The notes under the pieces are model-generated. The model worked only from the letters and a program-made list of their open reading frames with translations. It ran no database searches and was not told where the DNA came from. A DNA stretch of 53,831 nucleotides from Candidatus Kaiserbacteria bacterium (GTDB lineage: Bacteria > Patescibacteriota > Minisyncoccia > Phycocordibacterales > JABAAK01), in NCBI GenBank assembly GCA_026713605.1, contig JAPOOC010000004.1, positions 1-53,831 of the forward strand, in the 5' to 3' direction. Position numbers and translations under genes: made by a program. The first letter of the stretch is position 1. Every line of letters starts with the position of its first letter. Of the stretch, positions 8,123 to 16,798 are shown piece by piece.

Positions 8123-8938
8123 ATGCAAAAACAAAAGCAGACAACAAGCAAGGTCAGCTATATACTGACAGCACTCATTCTGGCAACCTACATACTCTTC
8201 CCAGCGTGGTACCGGGCAATTTCACAGAAACTATTCAGCACAATATATACCCAGCACGCGCAAGTGTCGCAGGGCAGGGTACCCGCCGCCAGTGATAGAG
8301 CAGTAACAAATCCCGACCTGCTGCCAATCTCTGTCATAGTCCGCCCACCACAAACACCATACGACTATGTAATCACCACCACGCCAGAGCAGTATCAGCA
8401 AACAGCACACGAGGAGGGAGTGCGGTATGTGTACGACACAGCAACAAGACCAGTCGGTTTCGTGGAAAAGGCATACCCATCGTTACTCATCGTCTCATTA
8501 TTCAGCGCCCCGGGGGGCAACGAGAAGTTTTCAGTAAACGGCTATGTTACTCGTGGCAGAGGAGAAGGCGGCGGCAGTTTCTCTCTGCAAGTCCCCATAG
8601 ATATGGCAGTCACGGTCGGCGCACCGATTGTACACCAAGCGACCGGAAAGGTAGTCAGCACCGCCGTCAGCATCAAGCGTATTCCGGAAAAGAATGTGCA
8701 ACAAGTTATCGGCGTGCTGGGGAGCAGTCCCTTACAAATGGCGACACTGTACATACCACGCAAGCAGAATACCGCACCATCACGCAAGACACTTGACTCA
8801 GCAATTGAAGCGGCACACAGTAGGGCAGAAGATGCACAGCAGGAGCAGGAAAAGCAAGAAGAGCAGGGAACAAACAAAACACCAGAGCAACACGCCACCC
8901 CACCACAAGCCACCCCAGAAGAGCAGGGATCAGAATAA
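8123..8938 (+). CDS. mreC: MreC-like rod-shape protein
   Basis: A 271-aa bitopic protein. A short cytoplasmic N-terminus is followed by one TM helix (VSYILTALILATYILFPAW) and an extracellular domain with beta-strand patterns (GFVEKAYPSLLIVSLFSAPG, VTVGAPIVHQATGKVVSTAV). The tail is very Gln/Glu-rich and low-complexity (from about residue 225). Sequence identity to classical MreC is weak to my eye, so the assignment rests on topology, the beta domain and position between mreB and the mreD-like gene. MreC links MreB to PBP2 outside the membrane. Confidence 0.75.
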   Translation: MQKQKQTTSKVSYILTALILATYILFPAWYRAISQKLFSTIYTQHAQVSQGRVPAASDRAVTNPDLLPISVIVRPPQTPYDYVITTTPEQYQQTAHEEGVRYVYDTATRPVGFVEKAYPSLLIVSLFSAPGGNEKFSVNGYVTRGRGEGGGSFSLQVPIDMAVTVGAPIVHQATGKVVSTAVSIKRIPEKNVQQVIGVLGSSPLQMATLYIPRKQNTAPSRKTLDSAIEAAHSRAEDAQQEQEKQEEQGTNKTPEQHATPPQATPEEQGSE

Positions 8939-8943
8939 CTACC

Positions 8944-9210
8944 ATGCAAGCCATACACACGAAAATTATCGGATGCATACTATTCGCCATAGGGGTCATA
9001 ATGGCACCACTCATACCGTTTTGGGGCTTATTAGGTATACCACTACTCTTACTGTGGCGCGGCTTACCAGTACACGCAGTGCTATTCTCAGTACTCGTTG
9101 ACTCATTCTTGGCACCCGGAGGGATGTTGCCAATAGGGACATCACTCACCCTATACACCACACTTTCCCTGCCGCTGTGTCTCTACATACGATATACTAC
9201 TACCTTATGA
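8944..9210 (+). CDS. small polytopic membrane protein in the MreD position
   Basis: An 88-aa protein with about three TM segments (IIGCILFAIGVIMAPLIPFW, GIPLLLLWRGLPVHAVLFSVLV, LTLYTTLSLPLCLYI) including FSVLVDSFLAPGGMLPIGTS. Classical MreD is about 160-170 aa with 5-6 helices, so this would be a half-length form. It lies between mreC and mrdA and its stop overlaps the mrdA start (ATGA), which implies translational coupling. The role is inferred from context. Confidence 0.65.
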   Translation: MQAIHTKIIGCILFAIGVIMAPLIPFWGLLGIPLLLLWRGLPVHAVLFSVLVDSFLAPGGMLPIGTSLTLYTTLSLPLCLYIRYTTTL

Positions 9211-10901
9211 ATAATCCATTCCACAGCAACAAAAAACTATTCAAGAGAAGAAAGAAAACACAGCACGCCCACCTGCACAAAACATATGTTGATAAAGCAA
9301 TCTCTCATGAGGAGTTCTCAGTACGAGACGGCGAGGGACACCTGCGCAGATCCATAGCAACCCACCAACTCTACTGGCTCGGTGCCGTATTTATGCTATT
9401 CGTATTAGTAATGCTATTCCGAACTGCCCACCTGCAGATCGCAGAAGGGGATCACTATACCCGCATCAGTGAAAATAATTCATTCGACCGCATGGCAGTG
9501 CTACCAATCCGAGGGAATATATATGACAGACATGGCGCACCGATTGCATGGAATGTGGGAGAAGCCGGTAACACCGTGCCAGAGCGACGGTACCCAGGGG
9601 AAGGGTTCAGTTCACTCCTTGGATTCATACGATACCCAAAGCAGGACACGGGAGGAGAGTATTACCGCCGAGAAACAGAAGGAGCCGGAGGGCTGGAACA
9701 AAAGTATAATTTTTTACTTGCCGGAGGAAGCGGGTCAATTGTACTGGAAAAAGACGCAGGCGGCAGTGTCATCTCTGAGCTCTACATAGAAGAGCCAACA
9801 GACGGAGACACAGTAGAAGTGTCCCTCGACGCAGATATACAAAAGATGCTCTACACGGCAATCAAGCAAACAGCGGAAGAGCGAGAGTTTCAGAGCGGCT
9901 CCGGTAGCATGCTGGATGTGCAGACCGGCGAGATCATCGCACTCGTGTCATACCCCGACTTTGACAATAATATACTCGTGAACCGAAAGGAGAAAATACC
10001 AAAAAACTATCTCCAAGAGCAAGATGAAGGAGTGTTTGTACACCGAGCAGTTTCCGGACTATACAGCCCCGGCTCAACCGTGAAACCATTTTTCGCTGTT
10101 GCCGCACTGCAAGAAGAAATTGTCGCACCAACCGACATCATAACCAGCAAAGGGTCTATCACCGTGCAGAACCCATACGACCCAGACATTGTATACACCT
10201 ATAAAGATTGGAAACCACATGGCGACCTCACAATGTATGATGCAATAGCACAATCATCCAATGTGTATTTCTACTATGTCGGCGGCGGCTACGGACACAT
10301 AGATAAAGGACTCGGCATTGACCGTTTGAATTTCTATGCCGAGATGTTCGGATTCGGCCGACCAACAGCCATAGGCGTATTTCATGAACCAGAAGGATTA
10401 GTACCAAACCCAAAATGGAAAAAAGAGCGATACGGTGAAGGGTGGACTATCGGCGACACCTATAACACAGTCATCGGACAGTATGCATTTCAAGTAACAC
10501 CACTCCAGCTCGCCCGCGCAACAGCAGCAATCGCAAACGGCGGCATGCTTCTTGAACCACACTTAGAAAATAACAAACAGTCAAAAAAAGTCCGACTGGC
10601 AATAGCAGAAGAAAGTTTAGCAATGGTACGAGTAGGAATGAGAAAAACAATTGTAGAAGGAACAGCAAGAACACTGCACACAGACGCATATAACCTTGCG
10701 GCAAAAACAGGAACAGCACAGGTAGGCACAGACGGTCTCCTCAACTCCCTCCTAATCGGATTTTTTCCGTATGAAAAACCAGCATACGCCTTCGTCATTG
10801 TCATGGAGCGCAGCGAACAAGAAAGCGGCGCCATAGTCGCAGCAAGAAAATTCTTCAACGCAGTGATGACCAAGCACCCACACTACATGACCGGCAAATA
10901 G
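9207..10901 (+). CDS. mrdA: penicillin-binding protein 2 (elongasome transpeptidase)
   Basis: A class B PBP that cross-links peptidoglycan during rod elongation. The 564-aa protein has one N-terminal TM helix (LYWLGAVFMLFVLVMLF), a reduced non-catalytic domain beginning with PIRGNIYDRHGAPIA, and the transpeptidase domain. Catalytic SxxK is SPGSTVKP, the second motif is SSN (AQSSNVYFY), and the third is KTG (AAKTGTAQVG). The ATG at 9207 overlaps the previous stop, which fixes the start. The 30-residue basic N-terminus is cytoplasmic. The context mreB-mreC-mreD-like supports PBP2 rather than FtsI. Confidence 0.92.
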   Translation: MNNPFHSNKKLFKRRKKTQHAHLHKTYVDKAISHEEFSVRDGEGHLRRSIATHQLYWLGAVFMLFVLVMLFRTAHLQIAEGDHYTRISENNSFDRMAVLPIRGNIYDRHGAPIAWNVGEAGNTVPERRYPGEGFSSLLGFIRYPKQDTGGEYYRRETEGAGGLEQKYNFLLAGGSGSIVLEKDAGGSVISELYIEEPTDGDTVEVSLDADIQKMLYTAIKQTAEEREFQSGSGSMLDVQTGEIIALVSYPDFDNNILVNRKEKIPKNYLQEQDEGVFVHRAVSGLYSPGSTVKPFFAVAALQEEIVAPTDIITSKGSITVQNPYDPDIVYTYKDWKPHGDLTMYDAIAQSSNVYFYYVGGGYGHIDKGLGIDRLNFYAEMFGFGRPTAIGVFHEPEGLVPNPKWKKERYGEGWTIGDTYNTVIGQYAFQVTPLQLARATAAIANGGMLLEPHLENNKQSKKVRLAIAEESLAMVRVGMRKTIVEGTARTLHTDAYNLAAKTGTAQVGTDGLLNSLLIGFFPYEKPAYAFVIVMERSEQESGAIVAARKFFNAVMTKHPHYMTGK

Positions 10902-10936
10902 TCACCGCACCCAAAGAAAGCATATGCCCCACAAAA

Positions 10937-11407
10937 TCAACAAGAGATATCAACAACAGTAGGGCGAATAACAGACCTATAATCATCAGATTGCATAGCA
11001 ATACTGGCAGTGCGCTCACCACAGTTAAAGACAATGCGCTCATTAGCAAATAGCTTTTGATCAGCATACACCGTAAGATTAAAAAGCGTGCCAAACGGCG
11101 GCACCGCACCCGGCAGTATCCCATCAGTAATGTCAGCCAACTCCTCCCGAGTGGCAAAACGGATATTTTTTGTTTGCAACACCGCACGCAACTTACTATT
11201 TTTAAACTTCGTATCACCAGGAACAACCACCTGCACAAAACCAACATCAGTTGAAAGAATAAGCGCCTTCGCCCCTTCCGAAAGAGAGTAGTCCTTGCGT
11301 ATCACCGCCATCTCCTCGCTGGTAGTACCTGCCGCATGCTCCATAAAAGAATACGGAACCCCCTGCTCATCAAGAAGTGAGCGAATAGATGAAACAATAG
11401 GATGCAT
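10937..11407 (-). CDS. YbaK/ProX-type aminoacyl-tRNA deacylase
   Basis: Members of this family hydrolyse mischarged tRNAs such as Cys-tRNA-Pro or Ala-tRNA-Pro. The 156-aa product shows the family pattern: an N-terminal helix (VSSIRSLLDEQGVPYSFMEH), EGAKALILSTDVGFVQVVVPGDTKFKNSKLR with the conserved Lys, ATREELADITDGILPGAVPPFG and the final beta strands. It stands alone and convergent to mrdA. Which tRNA it edits cannot be read from sequence. Standalone editing proteins can also act on D-amino acids or unrelated substrates. Confidence 0.85.
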   Translation of the reverse strand: MHPIVSSIRSLLDEQGVPYSFMEHAAGTTSEEMAVIRKDYSLSEGAKALILSTDVGFVQVVVPGDTKFKNSKLRAVLQTKNIRFATREELADITDGILPGAVPPFGTLFNLTVYADQKLFANERIVFNCGERTASIAMQSDDYRSVIRPTVVDISC

Positions 11408-11511
11408 ACAAAAACAGTGTACAGGGTTGCGGGGGGTTCAGGTGCGCCATATAATTCTGTTTTACTTGAAACGCTGAACCGTGGTTAACAGGTGTTGAGT
11501 AAGATAAAACA

Positions 11512-12111
11512 CTACTCATTTTCACGCTCACGCTTGAAATACTCACTCGAAATCCGTTGTTTGAGTTCAAATAGAAGGTGGGAAAAAATCGAATCTGAAT
11601 TATCTCCGTGAGGATCTGAAGGTCCTTCAGACAAAGTTCCTGCTTCAGCTTTTTCATAGGAGGAGTCATGCAGTTCGTTAGCAAGTTGTACATCATCCCA
11701 GGAAACATCGGAGAAATCAACATCTTCAAAATGGTCTGACAGAATCTGTGCCCGCTCATTATCGTTCCTATTCTTTGCGTAATAATACTCTCTCGTTCTT
11801 TCTTCTAGCTCCTGATATCCTTCGGGATATTTCCCCATCCGTGAAGAATCCTCTTGCATGTTGTAATAAAGAGTCAAATCTTCTCTTGAAGGTCTATCGT
11901 CTTCCCACAAGCCCTCATTCTTGTACGCACTGATAATCTCATCTAGCTTAAACTTTTCTCCCATTCTTTTTAAGCCGCTCTCAGTTCTTTCAAGCTCTTT
12001 TTCTTTTTCTTTAATTATTTGGGATAATTCTTTTCTCCTCTCTGCCATTAATTGATCAATTTCATTCCCCCCCCCTCTTTTTTCAATTTTTTTATTCTCA
12101 TTAAATTTCAT
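11512..12111 (-). CDS. hypothetical charged helical protein, 199 aa
   Basis: I do not recognise this protein. It is soluble and highly charged. Residues 20-60 form a strong predicted coiled coil (MAERRKELSQIIKEKEKELERTE). A Tyr/Glu-rich part follows (TREYYYAKNRNDNERAQIL), then an acidic stretch (HFEDVDFSDVSWDDV), and the end is basic (YFKRERENE). A TATAGT box touches the ATG at 12111, so the true start could instead be the in-frame ATG at 12048. It stands alone, with AT-rich flanks and no clear partner. Confidence 0.6.
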   Translation of the reverse strand: MKFNENKKIEKRGGGNEIDQLMAERRKELSQIIKEKEKELERTESGLKRMGEKFKLDEIISAYKNEGLWEDDRPSREDLTLYYNMQEDSSRMGKYPEGYQELEERTREYYYAKNRNDNERAQILSDHFEDVDFSDVSWDDVQLANELHDSSYEKAEAGTLSEGPSDPHGDNSDSIFSHLLFELKQRISSEYFKRERENE

Positions 12112-12295
12112 ACTATATATAATTTCAACTTAATAATTATATAAATAGTATGCCATACCAAACGAGAAGTTACAGGAAGTTACAGTTTGGATTACCATGA
12201 AGTGCAATAATCACTAAAATTAGAATTTATTAACCACAACTTAGTACTTCAAGCGAGTCAACATCTTGTGTATTGTGAGAAATGCAGATACATCA

Positions 12296-12574
12296 CTACT
12301 TTGTGTCAATAGTCGCCATAGTACGATTCTTCGCCTTACCAGTAAAGTTTGTTTTCCGACGCGTGATAAACCGAACGACACCATCCTGCAGAGCAAACAG
12401 CGTGTGATCTTTACCAACACCGATACCTTTACCAGCAAGAATACGCAACCCCCGCTGCCGAACCAACACCTCACCAGTACGCACCTGCTGACCATCACCC
12501 CGCTTAATGCCGAGAAACTTGGGCTTTGAATCGCGTAAACTTTTTGCGGAACCTCCCGCTTTCCTATGTGCCAT
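12296..12574 (-). CDS. rpmA: 50S ribosomal protein L27
   Basis: L27 lies at the peptidyl-transferase centre. [26 protein letters not shown] is the family N-terminus without a cleavable leader, followed by [25 protein letters not shown]. The 92-aa length is normal. The ATG at 12574 is chosen over an upstream in-frame start because MAHRK is the conserved start and a TATACT box lies 9 bases upstream. No rplU is adjacent, although the two are usually paired. Confidence 0.95.
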   Translation of the reverse strand: MAHRKAGGSAKSLRDSKPKFLGIKRGDGQQVRTGEVLVRQRGLRILAGKGIGVGKDHTLFALQDGVVRFITRRKTNFTGKAKNRTMATIDTK

Positions 12575-12583
12575 AATGCTATC

Positions 12584-12591
12584 AGTATACA
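12584..12591. promoter_or_regulatory. overlapping divergent -10 elements (rpmA / 12596 gene)
   Basis: The minus strand reads TATACT at 12589-12584, 9 bases before the rpmA start. The plus strand reads TATACA at 12586-12591, 4 bases before the ATG at 12596. The 21-bp intergenic space therefore holds both promoters, and both leaders are a few bases or none. Confidence 0.5.
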
Positions 12592-12595
12592 GCAT

Positions 12596-12913
12596 ATGAA
12601 AGATTTTTACAACGAATGGTATGTGATAATAGTAGTCGTATTAGTAGGAATAGGCATGTTCATGCTCGGCGGACTATTCGTACACTCACTATACAAACCA
12701 GCAAAAGCCACAGCAGACATACACCTCAAACCACTGGCAGTTGAACAACAAAACACCAACATGCGACGAGTGTACGCCTCAAAACAAGGCAAACGCTACT
12801 ACCCCTGGTGGTGCGACGCAGGCAACACCATCGCCAAAGAAAACAAAGTGTGGTACAACACCCCAGAAAAAGCAAAAAAAGAAGGATACACCATCGCAAA
12901 AGGATGCCAGTAG
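12596..12913 (+). CDS. small membrane-anchored protein with Ada-like/sunset metal-site domain
   Basis: A 105-aa protein with one N-terminal TM helix ([22 protein letters not shown]) and a small extracellular domain, [19 protein letters not shown]...[20 protein letters not shown]. This matches the pattern of the small Cys-containing domain related to the metal-binding part of Ada, often found as a TM-tethered domain in Patescibacteria. Two Cys are seen (WWC and KGC), which could form a disulfide or half a metal site. Function unknown. It is divergent from rpmA with a 21-bp gap. Confidence 0.7.
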   Translation: MKDFYNEWYVIIVVVLVGIGMFMLGGLFVHSLYKPAKATADIHLKPLAVEQQNTNMRRVYASKQGKRYYPWWCDAGNTIAKENKVWYNTPEKAKKEGYTIAKGCQ

Positions 12914-12942
12914 CAAAATGAGATATACTAATACTGTAATCT

Positions 12943-12968
12943 ATGAAAGACATAACATTTCAGCACAA
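12943..12968 (+). repeat. 26-bp direct repeat, left copy (module 1)
   Basis: The start codon and first eight codons are identical to 16067-16092. The bases before the ATG do not match, so the repeat begins at the start codon. Confidence 0.9.
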
Positions 12969-13110
12969 GGAGAACCGACTGCGCCCCGAAGTAGCCACAC
13001 GCATTGAAAAGGATAAAAAAGATTGGGAAGAAGGGCGAAGAGAAAATTTCTCAAAACCACTTACAGATACCGCAAAAATAGACACATGGCTTAATACACG
13101 AGCATCATAA
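12943..13110 (+). CDS. small hypothetical protein with MKDITFQHK leader, 55 aa
   Basis: A complete short ORF running ATG to TAA. It starts MKDITFQHK, continues with charged residues (KDKKDWEEGRRENF) and ends DTWLNTRAS. A TATACT box lies upstream (12924-12929). The first 26 bases are identical to the start of the gene at 16067, which argues that it is a real or recently real gene. No known domain. Confidence 0.5.
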   Translation: MKDITFQHKENRLRPEVATRIEKDKKDWEEGRRENFSKPLTDTAKIDTWLNTRAS

Positions 13111-13152
13111 GGGGGTGTTGCTTGCTAATGTTGTTGTGGCAGAATATCAACA

Positions 13153-13983
13153 ATGGCGTTACGAAAAAACAATGGAGGCGGCATTGCGTTAATATCTGGT
13201 GACAAAGCCCATAAAGTTCTCCGGTATATTGCCAAATATGACAATCAGAGTAAGAAGACATCATCTCTCATGATTTATCCTGTGAGGGGGAAAGAAGACA
13301 CCAATCCGTACATCCTCAGGAAAATTTGTTCGGGTAAGGTGGAGCGTGAGGAAGAATCAAGCGCAAGGGGTCTGAAAATAAACTTTCACACAAGCGGTGA
13401 ATATCATATATCTGGCGGTGGTTTTAATAAGGGCAAGGGTGGGGGTAATCCATATAAAGCGCAAATAGCGTATAAACCCAATGCTCCCGGCTACTACCTG
13501 TCCCTTGCAGCAATAACCGATCACACCCGATGTCCAATTATTACAAATTTGAGGCAGGAGAGGAATAAGAAGATAGATATTCTATTTGAAATGCCGCCAG
13601 GCGGGGACGGGTGTGTGTTCATTGTGTTTATACGATTGAACAAAGGCGATGGGTACACAATACAAGGAAACACTGACAGGGGTCCAGGAGGTAGTGTGAC
13701 ATTAGATCCTGAATTAAAGGAAAGAATATGGTGGTATGTTAATGGTTTTTGTGTGCGACTTGCCGGTGGAAGCGCCTTTACTCTTAACAAAGACGGAATA
13801 GTTCCACAAGTTCTCGCAGAGGACATCTCTTCGAACGGCTGCATCTACTTAGTTTTGTGTATACCAGCGATACGCAGGGATAGGAACTTAGTGAACAGCA
13901 GAACATTAAAAAATGCGGTGATAGCACAAGTAAGTGAAATGGGCAGAGAAGTCACCACCCCATCACTTGTGTTGTTGTGGTAG
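13153..13983 (+). CDS. hypothetical glycine-rich protein of module 1, 276 aa
   Basis: I do not recognise this protein. It has no signal peptide or TM helix, is rich in Gly and basic residues, and alternates short strand-like stretches with glycine turns (SGEYHISGGGFNKGKGGGN, FEMPPGGDGCVFIVFIRLN, NTDRGPGGSVTLDPELKERIWWYVNG). This pattern suggests a beta-sandwich or beta-helix fold. The last 26 residues lie inside a 100-bp segment repeated at 16476. It follows the 55-aa ORF at 43 bp, and no Shine-Dalgarno is evident. Confidence 0.65.
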   Translation: MALRKNNGGGIALISGDKAHKVLRYIAKYDNQSKKTSSLMIYPVRGKEDTNPYILRKICSGKVEREEESSARGLKINFHTSGEYHISGGGFNKGKGGGNPYKAQIAYKPNAPGYYLSLAAITDHTRCPIITNLRQERNKKIDILFEMPPGGDGCVFIVFIRLNKGDGYTIQGNTDRGPGGSVTLDPELKERIWWYVNGFCVRLAGGSAFTLNKDGIVPQVLAEDISSNGCIYLVLCIPAIRRDRNLVNSRTLKNAVIAQVSEMGREVTTPSLVLLW

Positions 13984-14004
13984 GGACTTCTTATTTTTGT
14001 GATT
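13905..14004 (+). repeat. 3' module repeat, left copy
   Basis: It covers the end of the 276-aa gene and 20 bp after the stop. It matches 16476-16563 at high identity with one 12-base gap, including CACCACCCCATCACTTGTG and GGTAGGGACTTCTTAT. Confidence 0.9.
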
Positions 14005-14127
14005 ATGCAGGAACTATCGCAACACCTTGGGCACCCTTTTCAAGCCATTCACATCTCATAGATCTCCAAATAATGTAGCAACAAGTAAATAAAATGGTAC
14101 TACTATGATTAGGTTCCCATAGGTACA

Positions 14128-15828
14128 ATGGATAACATGGTTACACTGAGCAACCTTTCTAACACATCTGCCCATATAGATTTTAGCGGTGCCTTAGCGG
14201 CATTCGGCTTAATTTTTACTGTATACCAACTTCGTAAACCCAGTTGGGAAATTGTTTTGCACATAAGAAGTTGGTGGCAGAGACACCTTGTTTGGATATT
14301 TGGTGGCATCGCCCTTTTGTTAGTGTTGATTAAAGCGGTGGCACCCCTATCTTCCAGTTTGGTTTTGTTTCTTGAGGTTGGGGCATATATCTCCTTCATT
14401 CTTTCCCCCTTATCGTTACTATATTTTTCCACAAAAACAAAGAAACTTTTTAAGGGAAGGGAGAGGAGGTTCTACGCAGAGATGAGTTCGGCAATTGCCA
14501 CAACAAATGATGACTACGCTCGCCCTGTCGTAAAAATACTGTTAGATAATCTGGATGACATCTGCCTATCCGCGAAAAAGTATTTTAATCACACGACAGG
14601 AGGTGAAAGCAAAGTGACAGAAGAAGAGAGAACAACCTCTTTAGCACGATCAGTGCTTAATGTGTTTCTAAGTGATGAATCAGTGGCGAAAATTCTTACA
14701 ACAAAAAATCTTGCCGCCCTTCGCCACCTTTTTGTTACTATACAGAAACACAATTTGGGCGATGAAATCGAAACAGGCCTCTCTAAGATATTTCACAATC
14801 TTTACAATGACAATGAATCATTCTTTTACAAACACCTTGACTATGTAGGTCTTTCAATCTCTTCCAGCATCTATAAAACCATCTTTGGTTCTAATGATTT
14901 TCTGAATAATTTTAACCCATACCCTCCTTTTTATTTTAGGGATAAACCTCCGAGTCCATTGAGTGTGAGAGTAATAGTACATGCTTTGTCTTGCGGAATA
15001 AGGACACACTTAACGAAAGGGAACGCACCTTTAAAATCCCTTAATCGTACAGCACCAAGAAATATCAACCTTGGCCTTGAACATCTTTCTGAAATTTTTA
15101 ATAGCACATGTTTAAAAATGAATATCAAGGAATCTCGCAATTCTGATGTTGGGTATTCAATGAAAGATTGGCGGGACATATTAAACACCATCGCTCTCTT
15201 TCTCGTCCACAATTACTCATTTTTAGCACGCAGGGAAAATGTGAATAAAAATGTGAAACGCATGGAGGGAGAAACTTCAGAAGCAGACTTTTACTCAAAC
15301 ATGACAATAAATGCCGGTATTGCGGCATCCTTGTGTGAAGCGATTAAATCACTTTCATGTGTCGAGAATTATAACTCCATACACTCCATCAATGTTAATT
15401 TGTTTCGCGGGTTAAGGGGGCACTATGAAAAATACAAAAAAGGATATGAGAAACCATTCGAGAATGCGTTGTGGAGAGAGATCAAAGATAATGTTGCACT
15501 TCGTGGCTATCCGGCAACATTAAGGACATATCTTGGCTTTATAGGGGTTCACCTTGTCAGCAAAGGAAGAGAGGGAGAGTGGATGAGTAACCAAATTGAG
15601 AGAGTCCGAAGATTGTTGTATATTGATTTAAAGCCTCTCATAGATAGGTGTGAAAAAATGATTGATAAAACCGACATCAAAGAAGCACTCTTACCGACTC
15701 ATTGTATGGACTACAGAAAGGGGAAATTTATTTATATATACCGCGGTGGATCGGAAAAAGAGATTGACCCGCCGAAAGATGGCGCCAAGTCCGCCTTCTT
15801 GGAAGGCATTGATGATCTAGCGCATTAA
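14128..15828 (+). CDS. hypothetical N-terminally membrane-anchored protein, 566 aa
   Basis: I cannot assign a family. Three N-terminal TM helices are seen (about 18-32; WIFGGIALLLVLIKAVAPL; LFLEVGAYISFILSPLSLLYF). They are followed by a cytoplasmic region of about 450 residues rich in Lys, Asn, Ser and Phe, with helical repeats (RHLFVTIQKHNLGDEIETGLSKIFHNLYND). A low-GC composition and a position between the two module copies mark it as accessory. The topology, a short membrane block plus a large cytoplasmic helical domain, is found in many membrane effectors of phage defence, but no catalytic motif is visible. ATG codons at 14128 and 14137 are both possible starts. Confidence 0.7.
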   Translation: MDNMVTLSNLSNTSAHIDFSGALAAFGLIFTVYQLRKPSWEIVLHIRSWWQRHLVWIFGGIALLLVLIKAVAPLSSSLVLFLEVGAYISFILSPLSLLYFSTKTKKLFKGRERRFYAEMSSAIATTNDDYARPVVKILLDNLDDICLSAKKYFNHTTGGESKVTEEERTTSLARSVLNVFLSDESVAKILTTKNLAALRHLFVTIQKHNLGDEIETGLSKIFHNLYNDNESFFYKHLDYVGLSISSSIYKTIFGSNDFLNNFNPYPPFYFRDKPPSPLSVRVIVHALSCGIRTHLTKGNAPLKSLNRTAPRNINLGLEHLSEIFNSTCLKMNIKESRNSDVGYSMKDWRDILNTIALFLVHNYSFLARRENVNKNVKRMEGETSEADFYSNMTINAGIAASLCEAIKSLSCVENYNSIHSINVNLFRGLRGHYEKYKKGYEKPFENALWREIKDNVALRGYPATLRTYLGFIGVHLVSKGREGEWMSNQIERVRRLLYIDLKPLIDRCEKMIDKTDIKEALLPTHCMDYRKGKFIYIYRGGSEKEIDPPKDGAKSAFLEGIDDLAH

Positions 15829-16066
15829 TCTAAGGAACGATATTGTGAAAACGCATAAATACATGACTTGACACACGAGCATGTCTATCTCCCAATAGTC
15901 AAACCTCGTATTACTACGGCAAGCCCCTGCCTTTTCTTTTGCGATGCACTCGTTTCCTACTTGCACTGCTACACACCGTCGACCTTGTCTTTCATATTGA
16001 CTTTATAATGTTGGTGTAGATGGATGGGGCAACCCACTGCCTGCATTAACAAGATAAAAATCAATT

Positions 16067-16092
16067 ATGAAAGACATAACATTTCAGCACAA
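16067..16092 (+). repeat. 26-bp direct repeat, right copy (module 2)
   Basis: Identical to 12943-12968 from the ATG onwards, after which the sequences diverge. Confidence 0.9.
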
Positions 16093-16480
16093 AGGGAGCG
16101 GCATTAAGATCACCTTCTCTTCCAATGTGCCAAAAAGAACAGACCTTTCACCAGCAGAGCTGAAAAAGCATGAGGAAGAGAGTGAAATGATGGAAAGCAA
16201 AACAAGTTTTCACTGTCCTACTTGCATGTTTCACAAGCCAATAAGGGATAGGGAACTGACAATGGCACTTGATTGTGCAACAATCAATCCAGAGGTTAAG
16301 AAGTCCTTGTACGAATATCTGTGTATTCAATGTGCCACCAACATTAAAGGAGGTGCGTATAACTGGTATACATGGATACAGAAACTTATCCGCTCAGGTC
16401 TGCGTAACTGCTCTGAGGGCAGAAAAAACATGATAAAAGATGCGCATGATATGGGGTATAAGGTTGTAGAAGAAAATTAA
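16067..16480 (+). CDS. hypothetical zinc-ribbon-like protein of module 2, 137 aa
   Basis: The start MKDITFQHK is the same as in the 55-aa protein at 12943. The rest differs: a Cys-rich centre with FHCPTCMFHK (about residues 49-58), LDCAT and YLCIQCATN (about 85-92) suggests a four-Cys zinc ribbon, followed by a helical basic tail (YNWYTWIQKLIRSGLRNCSEGRKNMIKDAHDMGYK). Its stop codon lies in the first bases of the 3' module repeat. Such small zinc ribbons are often DNA- or protein-binding adaptors, and no specific role can be given. Confidence 0.65.
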   Translation: MKDITFQHKGSGIKITFSSNVPKRTDLSPAELKKHEEESEMMESKTSFHCPTCMFHKPIRDRELTMALDCATINPEVKKSLYEYLCIQCATNIKGGAYNWYTWIQKLIRSGLRNCSEGRKNMIKDAHDMGYKVVEEN

Positions 16481-16563
16481 AAAATGCAGTGACAGCACAA
16501 GCAAAAGAAATCACCACCCCATCACTTGTGTTGTCGTGGTAGGGACTTCTTATCTTTGTGATT
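16476..16563 (+). repeat. 3' module repeat, right copy (remnant of the 276-aa gene end)
   Basis: Matches 13905-14004. It still encodes a remnant like the end of the 276-aa protein (KNAVTAQAKEITTPSLVL then W and stop) but has no ORF start of its own. Confidence 0.85.
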
Positions 16564-16798
16564 GGGTTGCTATATGTGTCTGGTTTTTCCTCCCGCTGAT
16601 TAGTTACTGTCATAGTTACTCATGGTATTGCATACAAAAAAGTCAAGCATTTCACCACAAGGAAAAGTCAAGCTAGATTTTCCTTTTAACTGTAAGGCAT
16701 TCTTTAGTTTTCCAGTGGAGGATTTTAATGGCTATTATGAAGGGTTACAATAAATAAGAAAGTACTGCTTATTGGGGTCGGTGCATCGTATATTTCTT
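16481..16798 (+). other. intergenic stretch with gene-tail remnant and two short direct repeats
   Basis: It holds the remnant described above. AAAGTCAAGC then occurs twice, 25 bp apart (16639-16648, 16664-16673), which could be operator sites for the methyltransferase gene. A 9-codon ORF at 16728 is preceded by GGAGG. No larger gene is seen. Confidence 0.5.

Noticed and set aside
12943-16563. Insertion sequence bounded by the module repeats
   Set aside because: No transposase, no terminal inverted repeats, and the repeat ends fall on gene starts and ends rather than on target-site duplications.
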